Assembly (NCBI GenBank): GCA_023415595.1
Contig: JAEZJW010000131.1
Coordinates: 1 to 42,814, forward strand
Source of the DNA: Bacillota bacterium
Lineage (GTDB): Bacteria > Bacillota > Clostridia > Lachnospirales > Lachnospiraceae
Reading direction: 5' to 3'
DNA length: 42,814 nt
Shown here: positions 16,894-25,109 of the stretch, piece by piece
Position numbering within the stretch: the stretch's first letter is position 1
How the letters are laid out: every line of letters begins with the position of its first letter
The notes under the pieces: generated by a model
Seen by the model: only the letters and a program-made list of their open reading frames with translations
What the model was told of the DNA's origin: nothing
Database searches by the model: none
Position numbers and translations under genes: made by a program

Positions 16894-18138
16894 CTATTTT
16901 ATATGTCTCTTAGATTTTGACTGAGATTTCATATAGAAACGAATACATAACACAATCAAAACTGCGCATAGCACACTGAGAAGGGTAATGATCACCACTG
17001 CCTTCATCATATTGGCCCGGTAATCCGACTTCAAGGTATCAATCTCCTCCAGATTATCTGTTTCAGGTGCTCTGATGGCCAAGTCCTCAGGTACGCAGCG
17101 CTGCATCGTCCTTTCCACTCTGTCGTAGGAGTAGAAACCGGCTTCGCCAAGCTCATTCTCCGCATAGAGCAGCAGGAAATCATAGCCTAAGTTATCCTCC
17201 GGTGCATACACATCAATCGATATGTCAGAGATAATGATTTTCGTTTTAATGTATCCGCTGGGAATATTAACCTCGGGGCCTGGCTCTACCAGTTTATACC
17301 TGCCCTCATAGACAGCGAATAAATCACTACCCATCCTGACAACTTCGAAGGATCCATGTTTCTTGGAAGGTGTAATCGTAGTATCATCGGGTGTCTCACC
17401 ATCTGCCGGAGCATATTCTCTGAACAAATCTATAGTATATTCTATGACAGTTCCTGATTCTGCAATCACAGTAACAACGATATTATTTTCTCCTTCTTTC
17501 AGAGAATCATTACCCGAAATCTTTACGACAGCCTTGGGATCCTCACGGTCAGCATTGATGACCAGCTTCTCGGTTTCGTAACCCACGGTGGTTTTATATT
17601 CAAATGTGTTTTTATCAAAAGCAGGTGTAAGCTCTGACGGACTGATTTTTAAGGAACTTAAATAAGCATTGTCTGAGGCTGTCTCAGCGGGGCTGACGTG
17701 AACCGTAAGGACATTGGCCGATACAGGCATTCCAATTCCGGATTCATAATCATAAACCATGAAGGGTTCCATTAAAGACACATCACTGATGCCGATTTCT
17801 GTTGCTTTAAATCCCAGAGCGTATTTTCTTACAGTATCCCCGTCCGGAACATTGAGGTCGGATATCTTCAAAAACCCGTTGCTTCCTGTGATAAAGGATT
17901 GCTTGCCCTTGTATTCCAAAACATCTCCGTCATAGGTCAGATTTGCTTCAAAATCTCCGAAAGGGGTATCCGATGTAATCGTCAGGTTTACATATACGGT
18001 ATCTCCTACAGTCACCTCGGTACTGCTTGCAGAGATGTCCACCTCAGCGCTCTCCGCACGGCTTGTCTGTATATTCAGATAGCCTCCGGCCAATAGGAAT
18101 AATACAATTGCCAAGAAGTATTTTTTCATTTTCTTCAT
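16894..18138 (-). CDS. Membrane-anchored surface protein with cohesin-like and cadherin-like domains
   Basis: A 414-residue protein. Signal peptide at residues 1-28 (KKYFLAIVLFLLAGGYLN), then a cohesin-like beta-sandwich (about 31-150, beginning VDISASSTEVTVGDTVYVNL), a cadherin-like beta-sandwich of the PF12733 type (about 158-243), a further beta-rich region (260-350) and a C-terminal transmembrane helix (about 383-405) with a basic tail. It should be displayed outside the cell and anchored by its C-terminus. The cohesin-like fold suggests protein binding, but no dockerin is seen nearby, so cellulosome membership is not implied. It follows the SH3b-glucosaminidase gene after 217 bp containing two tandem hairpins, and both proteins carry a PF12733-type module. 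GGGGG lies 8 nt before the ATG. Confidence 0.82.
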   Translation of the reverse strand: MKKMKKYFLAIVLFLLAGGYLNIQTSRAESAEVDISASSTEVTVGDTVYVNLTITSDTPFGDFEANLTYDGDVLEYKGKQSFITGSNGFLKISDLNVPDGDTVRKYALGFKATEIGISDVSLMEPFMVYDYESGIGMPVSANVLTVHVSPAETASDNAYLSSLKISPSELTPAFDKNTFEYKTTVGYETEKLVINADREDPKAVVKISGNDSLKEGENNIVVTVIAESGTVIEYTIDLFREYAPADGETPDDTTITPSKKHGSFEVVRMGSDLFAVYEGRYKLVEPGPEVNIPSGYIKTKIIISDISIDVYAPEDNLGYDFLLLYAENELGEAGFYSYDRVERTMQRCVPEDLAIRAPETDNLEEIDTLKSDYRANMMKAVVIITLLSVLCAVLIVLCIRFYMKSQSKSKRHIK

Positions 18139-18182
18139 TTAGGATTCCCCCTGTTTTTCTTTAATTTACGATAAAGTTCTAT

Positions 18183-18264
18183 ACAAGATGAACCAGCAAG
18201 CCGGTTCACTTGTCATGAATAGCATAACCGGTCAGCAGGTATCAGCCCGCTGACCGGATTCATG
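18183..18264 (-). promoter_or_regulatory. Two abutting hairpins in the leader of the cohesin-like gene
   Basis: Read leftward, hairpin 1 (18264-18214) has a CATGAAT / ATTCATG outer stem and a CCGGTCAGC / GCTGACCGG inner stem; hairpin 2 (18213-18183) has ACAAG and TGAACC pairing with GGTTCA and CTTGT. They abut without a spacer and neither has a good U-tract. They may protect the 3' end of the glucosaminidase mRNA or regulate the next gene. Confidence 0.6.
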
Positions 18265-18355
18265 GCATCTGTCCTTATTCAAGTACGTTTAGATGTACCT
18301 GCGCGCCGATTTCGTCTCGGGCATACGAGTTAAATACTTACAGCTGTGGAACGGA

Positions 18356-21127
18356 TTACTCTCTTACGATATTAATGGTATAATTTGCTACATTCCCGTT
18401 CTCGGCAATCACCTGTAACATGATTACATTATTGCCCACCATCAGAGGATAGTATCCAGCGCCGGTAACGGTGGCTTTCTTACTCACAGCCCCTGCAGTG
18501 ATCTGTACCTGATCCACCTCATTTTTTACAATGATACTGTAGTCATAAACCGTCTGACTGAAGGTCGGTGTCAAAGCCAGTTCATTGCCGACTGTATCAA
18601 GTACCTTAAGGCTCTTCATCCGGTTATTCGGGTTGAACATGGTGGTCGGATATGGTGCCGGACTGGCAGGCATATTATAGTATACCGGGATGGAGAATAT
18701 GATTGGTGAATCGATCATGCTCTTATATGCTGCAGCTATCTTCCTGCCTTCCGCCCAGGGTGCCTCCACATTGGTCATATACTGATGGAAGTAGGTGTTA
18801 TTTGATGTGACATTGAACTTCTGCAGATATACCGTGTCCTGCCCTCGGTTGATATAGCTCTTACCCAGGAAACAAGCTCCGCCTACGATGGATTTATACG
18901 GATTGGTCCAGGGGATCAGGTACAATGCATTCTCAGCCGCATTTTTACCGTTCTTGGCATATTTCAATCCGTTGGCAATCGCTCCGCCCCCCGCACTGTC
19001 ATTTGCTCCTATATTATAGAAGTTATAATAACCTTCATATCCGGCATAGGTACCGGATACACTGCCGCTTAAGGTACTCGGTCCCGTTACGACCTCCTGC
19101 TTCACACGGGAAGCCAGGTGATAGGGACTTACGCCGGAATATTCAGCAGCCTTGATAAAGGTATCGCTATAGGTATAGGACTGTTGTACGCCATTCTCAT
19201 CCTGGAAGGAATAGCTGGTATTATAAAGGGCTGTTCCAGATAATACATTATCCACACCTGCTCTGCTCTGGTATCCGGCCTGGTACTTTAAGAGTTCGAA
19301 CTGAAAGATGTAGGTATCGGTCAGGAAATTTCTAGGGTCCATATAATACTCGATTGCTGCCCTTGAGGCGGTTACCCAGTAGGTTCCGTCAAAAATCTGA
19401 AATTTATCCGTCTTCCAGTCATAGGCACCACTGTCAAAGGATAGCCACTCCACACTCTTACTGTTGGGGATGGTATTCTTCCCGGGGATGCTCTCATTTG
19501 TAATCACTGTGTTCCAATCCAGTCCGGTATTGTAAGCCTGAAACTCCCAGTTAGGATGTTTCTCATGGAGAATTCGCAAGGACTGCTTATAGCTCTCGGG
19601 GAAACCCTGTGCCAACAGCTTCAGCTCAAAGTCGATCTGATTCGGGTCGTTATAACCGGGAATCGGCGTCGGCACCGGGGTTGGTGTCAATGATCCTGAC
19701 GGTGAAGAATCTCCTGCGTAAATATATTCTGCCCTTACATAACCGGTATATGGCAGTCCGCCATAGTTGAAGGATATCTTATACCAGGTAATTCCCTCCA
19801 TGCTTACTGCTTCGGTTACTGTTACCTTCTCCCTGTTATTAAGCATAATTGGGATGTAATTTATATCAAACATATATTCTATTGGCATAATATTTCTGAA
19901 CACATTCAAGATTTGTGTATTACACACATAACCCTCGGTAGGTGATCCGATGAAACCAAAGGTTTTCAGGTCATATATCTGCAGTATTCCTTGACCCACC
20001 GTGTAATCCGGCAATGTGACCGGGATCGGGGCTGACGGAACTGTCGGTGTTGGAGTCGGAGTCGGTGTAGCCGTCGGAGTCGGTGTAGTCGTCGGCTTCG
20101 GCGAAGGTGTCGCTGTTGGTTTCGGTGTTGGCTTCACTGTAGGCTTGGGCGTCGGTTTAGGAGTCGGCTTCGGTGTAGGGGCTACCGTAGGCTTCGGCGT
20201 GGGGGCCGGTGTAGGTGTTGCTGCCTCCGTAACCTTGAATTTCACCTGGTTTGCCGGTAAGTAGCCCGTATATTTTACGTCGTCCAAGGTAAAGGATACC
20301 TTGAACCATTTATCACTTCCGACCATGGTTTCGCTGAGGATGGTAACGGATTTTTTCTTACTTAAGGATATTATGTTTCCTGACTTGCTCTTCAGATAAG
20401 CTGCACTGCTCTTCGCAGAAGTCCTGAGCCTGGTTTTATCGGAGGCGATGTTGCCCTTCACCGTATCCTCGAAGGTAAGCTTGACATAGAGACTGGATAC
20501 ATAACCGGTCTTCGCTGTTCCTCCATCCTGAAAGGATATTCCGTACCATTTGGTGGCATCATTCATTACTTCGTTTATTATGGTTACTTTACTTCCGGAG
20601 GTAAGTCCTGCCACCTTGGGAAAGCTTGTACCTGCCCCGCTTCTGACGTTTAGGGAAGAGCTGGTAACCGTAGCTTTTTGGGAAAAGGCCTTCTTCACAG
20701 CTGTTGTACTGCTGCTGTCAGAAGGTGCCTGTGTAGGAGTCGGTGTAGCAGTAGGCTTCGGCGTCGGTTTAGGAGTCGGCTTCGGCGTTGGCGACGGTGT
20801 AGTGCTATCCTCATCCGGTTTAATATAATCCCCAAGAACATAACCCTTCACAGTTTTTCCGTTGAAGGTCATGGAAATATAATACCAATCCCCTTCCTCC
20901 TCAAGAATCTTAACCTTCTCATCCTTGCTCAGATAAACATAAGTTTCTCCCACCAATATTTTCTCCGCGGTGGTGGAGGGTCCGGATCTGACAAATAAAG
21001 TACTTGCAGTTACTGTTCCTGTTCCTGCCGCCTTAATATGTACTGAATCAATATATAGAAAATTCTGAATAATCAACGCCAAGCATATCAGATAGATCAG
21101 CCATTTGTTTCTAAACCGTTCCTTCAT
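18356..21127 (-). CDS. Secreted SH3b-repeat peptidoglycan N-acetylglucosaminidase
   Basis: A 923-residue exported protein. Signal peptide 1-35 (KWLIYLICLALIIQNFLY), SH3b domain 1 (about 37-105), a Thr-Pro-Lys linker, SH3b domains 2 and 3 (about 150-310), a longer Pro-Thr-rich linker of about 70 residues, a fourth SH3b-like region (about 390-485), a GH73/LytD-like glucosaminidase domain (about 510-820, with the acidic motif SRVKQEV and YYNFYNIGA) and a C-terminal cadherin-like PF12733 module. It should cleave the glycan backbone of peptidoglycan during growth or separation. The chosen start is the ATG after AAAGGAG; a longer open frame extends to 21247 but would put the signal peptide internally. 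The Pro-Thr linkers resemble glycosylated spacers of Gram-positive wall enzymes. Confidence 0.9.
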   Translation of the reverse strand: MKERFRNKWLIYLICLALIIQNFLYIDSVHIKAAGTGTVTASTLFVRSGPSTTAEKILVGETYVYLSKDEKVKILEEEGDWYYISMTFNGKTVKGYVLGDYIKPDEDSTTPSPTPKPTPKPTPKPTATPTPTQAPSDSSSTTAVKKAFSQKATVTSSSLNVRSGAGTSFPKVAGLTSGSKVTIINEVMNDATKWYGISFQDGGTAKTGYVSSLYVKLTFEDTVKGNIASDKTRLRTSAKSSAAYLKSKSGNIISLSKKKSVTILSETMVGSDKWFKVSFTLDDVKYTGYLPANQVKFKVTEAATPTPAPTPKPTVAPTPKPTPKPTPKPTVKPTPKPTATPSPKPTTTPTPTATPTPTPTPTVPSAPIPVTLPDYTVGQGILQIYDLKTFGFIGSPTEGYVCNTQILNVFRNIMPIEYMFDINYIPIMLNNREKVTVTEAVSMEGITWYKISFNYGGLPYTGYVRAEYIYAGDSSPSGSLTPTPVPTPIPGYNDPNQIDFELKLLAQGFPESYKQSLRILHEKHPNWEFQAYNTGLDWNTVITNESIPGKNTIPNSKSVEWLSFDSGAYDWKTDKFQIFDGTYWVTASRAAIEYYMDPRNFLTDTYIFQFELLKYQAGYQSRAGVDNVLSGTALYNTSYSFQDENGVQQSYTYSDTFIKAAEYSGVSPYHLASRVKQEVVTGPSTLSGSVSGTYAGYEGYYNFYNIGANDSAGGGAIANGLKYAKNGKNAAENALYLIPWTNPYKSIVGGACFLGKSYINRGQDTVYLQKFNVTSNNTYFHQYMTNVEAPWAEGRKIAAAYKSMIDSPIIFSIPVYYNMPASPAPYPTTMFNPNNRMKSLKVLDTVGNELALTPTFSQTVYDYSIIVKNEVDQVQITAGAVSKKATVTGAGYYPLMVGNNVIMLQVIAENGNVANYTINIVRE
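20035..20215. repeat. Degenerate tandem repeats encoding the Pro-Thr-Lys linker
   Basis: Units like GGTGTCGGAGTCGGTTTC repeat imperfectly and encode alternating TP and KP steps in the glucosaminidase gene. A shorter tract of the same kind lies at 20733-20805. Such tracts can change length by slippage. Confidence 0.8.
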
Positions 21128-21304
21128 TAGTACTTTTACTCCTTTCAAAACAAGCCTTAAGTCGAATAGTAAGTCGGAGGGAAGCCGCAGGATGAATTTT
21201 ACCATGGTGCTAAGTCCTTCAAGTTCTTGCTTAATTTTACAAATCACTTATGGCACTTCTGTGGCATTTACTGTTTTTTTGCTATAACCTGTCATAATCA
21301 GGGC

Positions 21305-21510
21305 GGAATAAAGATAAATGGTTTCGTCAATTCGCACATGTTGTGTAAAGTTAAGTAATAACAAAACATATTCCATACGCAACACGCTCTCGCTTGGATG
21401 AAGTACGTATACGTACTTTCATACAGTTGCGTATCACAATATGTTTTGCTATTACTTGTTTTGAAACTTTTTAAGGTGCGAATTGACGATTTACACTTTA
21501 TTGAGAGGAC
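21305..21510. repeat. Large imperfect palindrome (about 200 bp), MITE-like or structured RNA
   Basis: In the gene-free stretch 21128-21798 two arms match as reverse complements: TCAATTCGCAC (21327-21337) with GTGCGAATTGA (21476-21486), then AAGTAATA and CAAAACATATT, and ATACGCAAC blocks in the same order, meeting at a perfect 18-bp centre AAGTACGTATACGTACTT (21401-21418). Weaker pairing extends outward to about 21305 and 21510. No protein is credibly encoded. Candidates are a miniature transposable element or an RNA hairpin. Confidence 0.75.
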
Positions 21511-21651
21511 TTTTGACACCCCAATCCTGTTATATTGTTTAGTTAGGGTATACTTTTATTTCGGCTTTTTTTAAGTATTTCTGTATAGGAAATTTCTCTC
21601 GTGGTGGGAAATATATACTGCAGATCAGCTGCTGTGCTCATGATGTGAAAA

Positions 21652-21733
21652 GGGGATATTCCCTCCATGCTTCTCTCCTTCACAAACGGCACTGTGGCTG
21701 TATTGCTGCGGAATAGCATGGGAGAATATCCCC
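21652..21733 (-). terminator. Long-loop hairpin after purD (possible terminator)
   Basis: GGGGATATTCCCTCCATGCT (21652-21671) pairs with AGCATGGGAGAATATCCCC (21715-21733) around a 43-nt loop, followed leftward by four Us. A second hairpin CGGTAAT / ATTACCG (21744-21776) lies between it and the purD stop. Together they probably end the pur transcript, though the long loop is not standard. Confidence 0.55.
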
Positions 21734-21798
21734 ATATGCAGGTTTCGGTAATTCGCCTAAACTGCTTGATTACCGATACATTTCATATATAAACTAAC

Positions 21799-23070
21799 TT
21801 AGGCCTCATCGATTGCTTTGCCGATATCATTCCTCATGTATTTATTCCCGAAGGTGATCCAGGAGGTGGCCTCATAAGCTTTCCTTCTGGCATCCTTAAG
21901 ATCCTTACCGGTAGCTGTTACTCCGAGTACTCTGCCCCCATTGGTCAATATCCGCCCATTCACTTCCTTGGTAGCAGCATGGTAGAGAATATAATCTTCT
22001 TTTCCATGAAAGCTCTCCATACCATGAATTTCAAAGCCCTTCTCATAATGCTCCGGATAACCCTCCGAGGCAAGGATAACGCATACTGCTGCATTATCTT
22101 CAAAGACTAAATCGATATCACTTAGTCTACCGTCGATGCAAGCTTCAAACACTTCAATAATATCATTCTTCATCCTGGGCAGGACTACCTGGGTTTCGGG
22201 ATCTCCGAAACGTGCATTGTACTCCAATACCTTAGGGCCGTTCCCGGTCAGCATTAATCCGACGAAGAGAATTCCTACGAAGGGTCTTCCCTCTGCCCGC
22301 ATGGCATCCAGGGTGGGCTGATAGATATATTTTATACAGAATTCCTCAACCTCCTTCGTATAAAAGGGGCTGGGTGAGAAGGTTCCCATCCCGCCGGTAT
22401 TTAAACCCTGATCCCCATCCTTCGCACGCTTATGGTCCTGGGCACTGGTCATGGTCTTTATCTGTGTTCCATCACAAAAGGCTAGAACAGATACTTCAGG
22501 TCCGCTGATAAACTCCTCAATCACCAGACGATCCCCGGAGGAACCAAACTGCTTCTCCTCCATAATCTGCTTCACCCCCCCGATTGCTTCTGTTTGGTTG
22601 CTACAGATCAGGACTCCTTTGCCAAGCGCTAATCCATCCGCTTTCAGCACGATCGGGTATTTGGAAGCTTTGAGATATTCTATCGCTTCCGTGGAGGAAT
22701 CAAAGACTTCATAAGCAGCTGTCGGAATATTATACTTCTTCATCAGATCTTTGGAAAATGCTTTGGAGCCCTCAATGATTGCAGCGTTTTTTCTGGGCCC
22801 GAACACACGCAAGCCCTTTGCCTCAAAGACATCAACGATGCCGGCCACCAACGGATCATCCGGTCCTACGACGGTCAGGTCAATCCCTTCCCTTACTGCA
22901 AAGTCTGCCAATGCCTCATGTTCCATGACCGGAATGTCAACACATATGGCGCATTCCGCAATTCCTGCGTTCCCGGGGGCGCAGTACAGCCGATCCACCT
23001 TACTGCTCATGGCTACCTTCCGCACAATAGCATGCTCTCTTCCGCCGCTTCCAATAATCAGCACCTTCAT
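21799..23070 (-). CDS. purD: Phosphoribosylamine-glycine ligase PurD
   Basis: A 423-residue enzyme of standard length. It starts MKVLIIGSGGREHAIV, contains VGPDDPLVAGIVD in the N-domain, an ATP-grasp domain (about 100-330, with PIVLKADGLALGKGV and EYNARFGDPETQ) and the C-terminal domain. It joins phosphoribosylamine and glycine using ATP, step 2 of purine synthesis. AGGAGG precedes the ATG. It follows purM and purN but is separated from purN by 115 bp with two hairpins, one terminator-like, so its level may be set lower or differently from that of the first two genes. Confidence 0.97.
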   Translation of the reverse strand: MKVLIIGSGGREHAIVRKVAMSSKVDRLYCAPGNAGIAECAICVDIPVMEHEALADFAVREGIDLTVVGPDDPLVAGIVDVFEAKGLRVFGPRKNAAIIEGSKAFSKDLMKKYNIPTAAYEVFDSSTEAIEYLKASKYPIVLKADGLALGKGVLICSNQTEAIGGVKQIMEEKQFGSSGDRLVIEEFISGPEVSVLAFCDGTQIKTMTSAQDHKRAKDGDQGLNTGGMGTFSPSPFYTKEVEEFCIKYIYQPTLDAMRAEGRPFVGILFVGLMLTGNGPKVLEYNARFGDPETQVVLPRMKNDIIEVFEACIDGRLSDIDLVFEDNAAVCVILASEGYPEHYEKGFEIHGMESFHGKEDYILYHAATKEVNGRILTNGGRVLGVTATGKDLKDARRKAYEATSWITFGNKYMRNDIGKAIDEA

Positions 23071-23138
23071 ATGAATGAGACCTCCTATAATTTAATTATC
23101 AGCCCACATAGGGCTGAAATAATATTCTTATATCTGCG

Positions 23139-23175
23139 AAAAAACAGATCGCCGATTCTAATCAGCCATCTGTTT
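23139..23175 (-). terminator. Terminator-like hairpin between purN and purD
   Basis: On the minus strand AAACAGAT and ATCTGTTT pair around a loop that can pair further (GAT / ATC), followed by a run of six Us. A second stem TCAGCCC / GGGCTGA (23099-23117) lies nearer purD. The arrangement suggests partial termination or processing inside the operon. Confidence 0.6.
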
Positions 23176-23185
23176 AAGCTTATGT

Positions 23186-23812
23186 TTATACGCTGATATG
23201 GACGATATGGTCCTTTACCGATATCCTTCCCTCAGCAATGAGACGAACTGCTTCCGGTAAGATCTCCCATTCGGCCTGTTCCATGACTCTTCTCTGAAGA
23301 AGCTCTGGGGTATCCCCTTCCTCCACAGCGACTGGCTTCTGAAGGATTATCGGACCGGTATCCGTTCCCTCATCCACGAAATGAACCGTAGCTCCGGTTA
23401 CCTTCACGCCTCTTGCGAGAACCGCTTCATGGACCTTAAGGCCATAAAATCCTGCTCCGCAGAAGGATGGAATCAGCGAGGGATGAATATTTATTATTCT
23501 ATTCTTATATTCTCTGACAATTCTTTCAGGTATAATTACGAGGAAACCTGCCAGTACGATCAGGTCCACCGGATAGCTGCCAAGACATTTAAGGAATTCT
23601 TCCTCATATTCATCCAAGGCAGAATATTCTTTCTTAACTATCGCCGCAGCGGGAATCCCATGCTGCTTCGCCCGTTCCAGGGCAAAAGCTTTCCTGCTGC
23701 TGCTGATTACGACCTCTATCTTTACTCCGGGAAGCAGCTTCTGTTCAATCCTGTCGATCAATGCCTGGAGGTTCGTACCCCCACCGGACACCAGGACGGC
23801 CAGTCTTAACAT
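23186..23812 (-). CDS. purN: Phosphoribosylglycinamide formyltransferase PurN
   Basis: A 208-residue enzyme. The substrate loop LVSGGGTNLQALID is at the N-terminus; the catalytic Asn-His-Asp triad is visible in INIHPSLIPSF and HFVDEGTDTGPIILQ. It transfers a formyl group from 10-formyl-tetrahydrofolate to GAR, step 3 of purine synthesis. The gene starts 7 nt inside the end of purM and so is coupled to it. A hairpin with a U-tract lies 10 nt after its stop. Confidence 0.96.
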   Translation of the reverse strand: MLRLAVLVSGGGTNLQALIDRIEQKLLPGVKIEVVISSSRKAFALERAKQHGIPAAAIVKKEYSALDEYEEEFLKCLGSYPVDLIVLAGFLVIIPERIVREYKNRIINIHPSLIPSFCGAGFYGLKVHEAVLARGVKVTGATVHFVDEGTDTGPIILQKPVAVEEGDTPELLQRRVMEQAEWEILPEAVRLIAEGRISVKDHIVHISV

Positions 23813-24831
23813 AAGCTGACTCCTTTCACTCCACTCTTAGCCTCTCCTACAATATATGCCTTCTCACCTGCTGTCTGCAGGAGCCTCAGAGCTTTATCCG
23901 CATCCTTAGGAGCTACCGCAATGATCATTCCAAGGCCCATGTTATAGGTATTATACATAATCTTCTGTTCGATGTCTCCATCCTTTTGCAGCATGCCGAA
24001 GATGGGCGGTATCTCATAGCTGTTTTGATTGATATAGGCATGAATGCCTTCCGGTAACATTCTGGGTATATTCTCATAGAAGCCGCCGCCGGTGATATGA
24101 CTGCAGGCCTTTACCGTTACCTTTCCAGCCTTCAGCTCCTTCAGAGCCTTCACATAAATCTTGGTTGGAGTCAACAATGCGTCCCCCAGAGTGGAGCCCA
24201 GGGATTCATAATAGGTGTCCAGAGTCTCCCGCTGCATGCGGAATACCTTTCTGACCAGGGAATAACCATTGCTATGAATGCCGGAGGAGGCGATTCCGAT
24301 CAGCACATCTCCCTGCTTCACATCTGCACCGTTTACCAGATGCTTCTGATCTATGATACCGACAGCGAACCCGGCCAGATCATATTCATCCTCCGGATAA
24401 AAACCTGGCATCTCGGCTGTCTCTCCGCCGATCAAAGCGGCTCCTGCCTGCTTGCAGCCCTCAGCCACTCCCTTTACAATCGTAGCGATCTTAGCTGGCT
24501 CATTCTTGCCACAGGCAATATAATCCAGGAAAAACAAAGGCTCAGCCCCGGCACAGGCAATATCATTCACACACATTGCCACACAGTCGATACCGATTGT
24601 ATCATGCTTATCCAGTAAGAATGCGATCTTAAGCTTCGTTCCTACGCCGTCCGTTCCGGAAACAAGTGTGGGCTGCTCCATATTCTTAAAGCTTTCCAGA
24701 GAAAATGCTCCTGAGAAGCCGCCGATGTCCGACAGTACTTCCTTCCTCATCGTTCCCTTGATGTGCTCCTTCATGAGCTCCACAGCCTTATATCCGGCTT
24801 CGATATCAACTCCTGCCTTCTTGTAATCCAT
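23806..24831 (-). CDS. purM: Phosphoribosylformylglycinamidine cyclo-ligase PurM
   Basis: A 341-residue AIR synthetase of normal length. It begins MDYKKAGVDIEAGYKAVE; the ATP/FGAM site motifs SGTDGVGTKLKIAF and LIGGETAEMPGFY are intact. It closes the imidazole ring, step 5 of purine synthesis. GGAGGG lies 6 nt before the ATG. It is the first gene here of purM-purN-purD; the 238-bp upstream stretch has a weak promoter-like TAGAAT with an extended TG, but no purine riboswitch aptamer. purF, purC and purH are not in the window. Confidence 0.97.
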   Translation of the reverse strand: MDYKKAGVDIEAGYKAVELMKEHIKGTMRKEVLSDIGGFSGAFSLESFKNMEQPTLVSGTDGVGTKLKIAFLLDKHDTIGIDCVAMCVNDIACAGAEPLFFLDYIACGKNEPAKIATIVKGVAEGCKQAGAALIGGETAEMPGFYPEDEYDLAGFAVGIIDQKHLVNGADVKQGDVLIGIASSGIHSNGYSLVRKVFRMQRETLDTYYESLGSTLGDALLTPTKIYVKALKELKAGKVTVKACSHITGGGFYENIPRMLPEGIHAYINQNSYEIPPIFGMLQKDGDIEQKIMYNTYNMGLGMIIAVAPKDADKALRLLQTAGEKAYIVGEAKSGVKGVSLC

Positions 24832-25069
24832 AGTAACCCTCCATGCTGCCTACACCTACGGATTTCGGTGTCAGCTTCTTATTTGCAAAGTGAATTGTAA
24901 CAAATCAATATATGAAAAATTTAGTTATCGTACGTTCTATCTGCCAACATTCTAGCATATTCCATTCGGTTTGTCGTTAATTTTCAATGGAAAATTACTT
25001 ATGCTATTTATTACTGCGCCTAATAATTATTGCCTTATTCATAAGTGTGTGTTATTTAATTAAGACAAA

Positions 25070-25098
25070 AGTGCCTCCCAAAACACCCGGGAGGCACT
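25070..25098 (-). terminator. Terminator of the ABC-2 exporter operon
   Basis: AGTGCCTCCC and GGGAGGCACT form a perfect 10-bp stem with a 9-nt loop, followed leftward by UUUUG. It lies 12 nt after the stop of the permease gene. Confidence 0.9.
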
Positions 25099-25109
25099 GA
25101 TTCATCCAG

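Noticed and set aside
20016..20264. Gly-Val-rich 82-aa frame opposite the glucosaminidase linker
   Set aside because: It is the antisense of the Pro-Thr repeat DNA; the low-complexity composition explains it.
21128..21247. N-terminal extension of the glucosaminidase to a GTG at 21247
   Set aside because: It would place the signal peptide about 40 residues inside; the ATG at 21127 has a clear ribosome site.
21298..21519. 73-aa minus-strand frame in the 21.4-kb palindrome
   Set aside because: It runs through both arms of an inverted repeat, has no ribosome site and no recognisable features.
24832..25069. Possible purine riboswitch or PurR box before purM
   Set aside because: No purine aptamer core is present; one CCGAA-like word occurs, but the paired inverted box required by PurR is not found.
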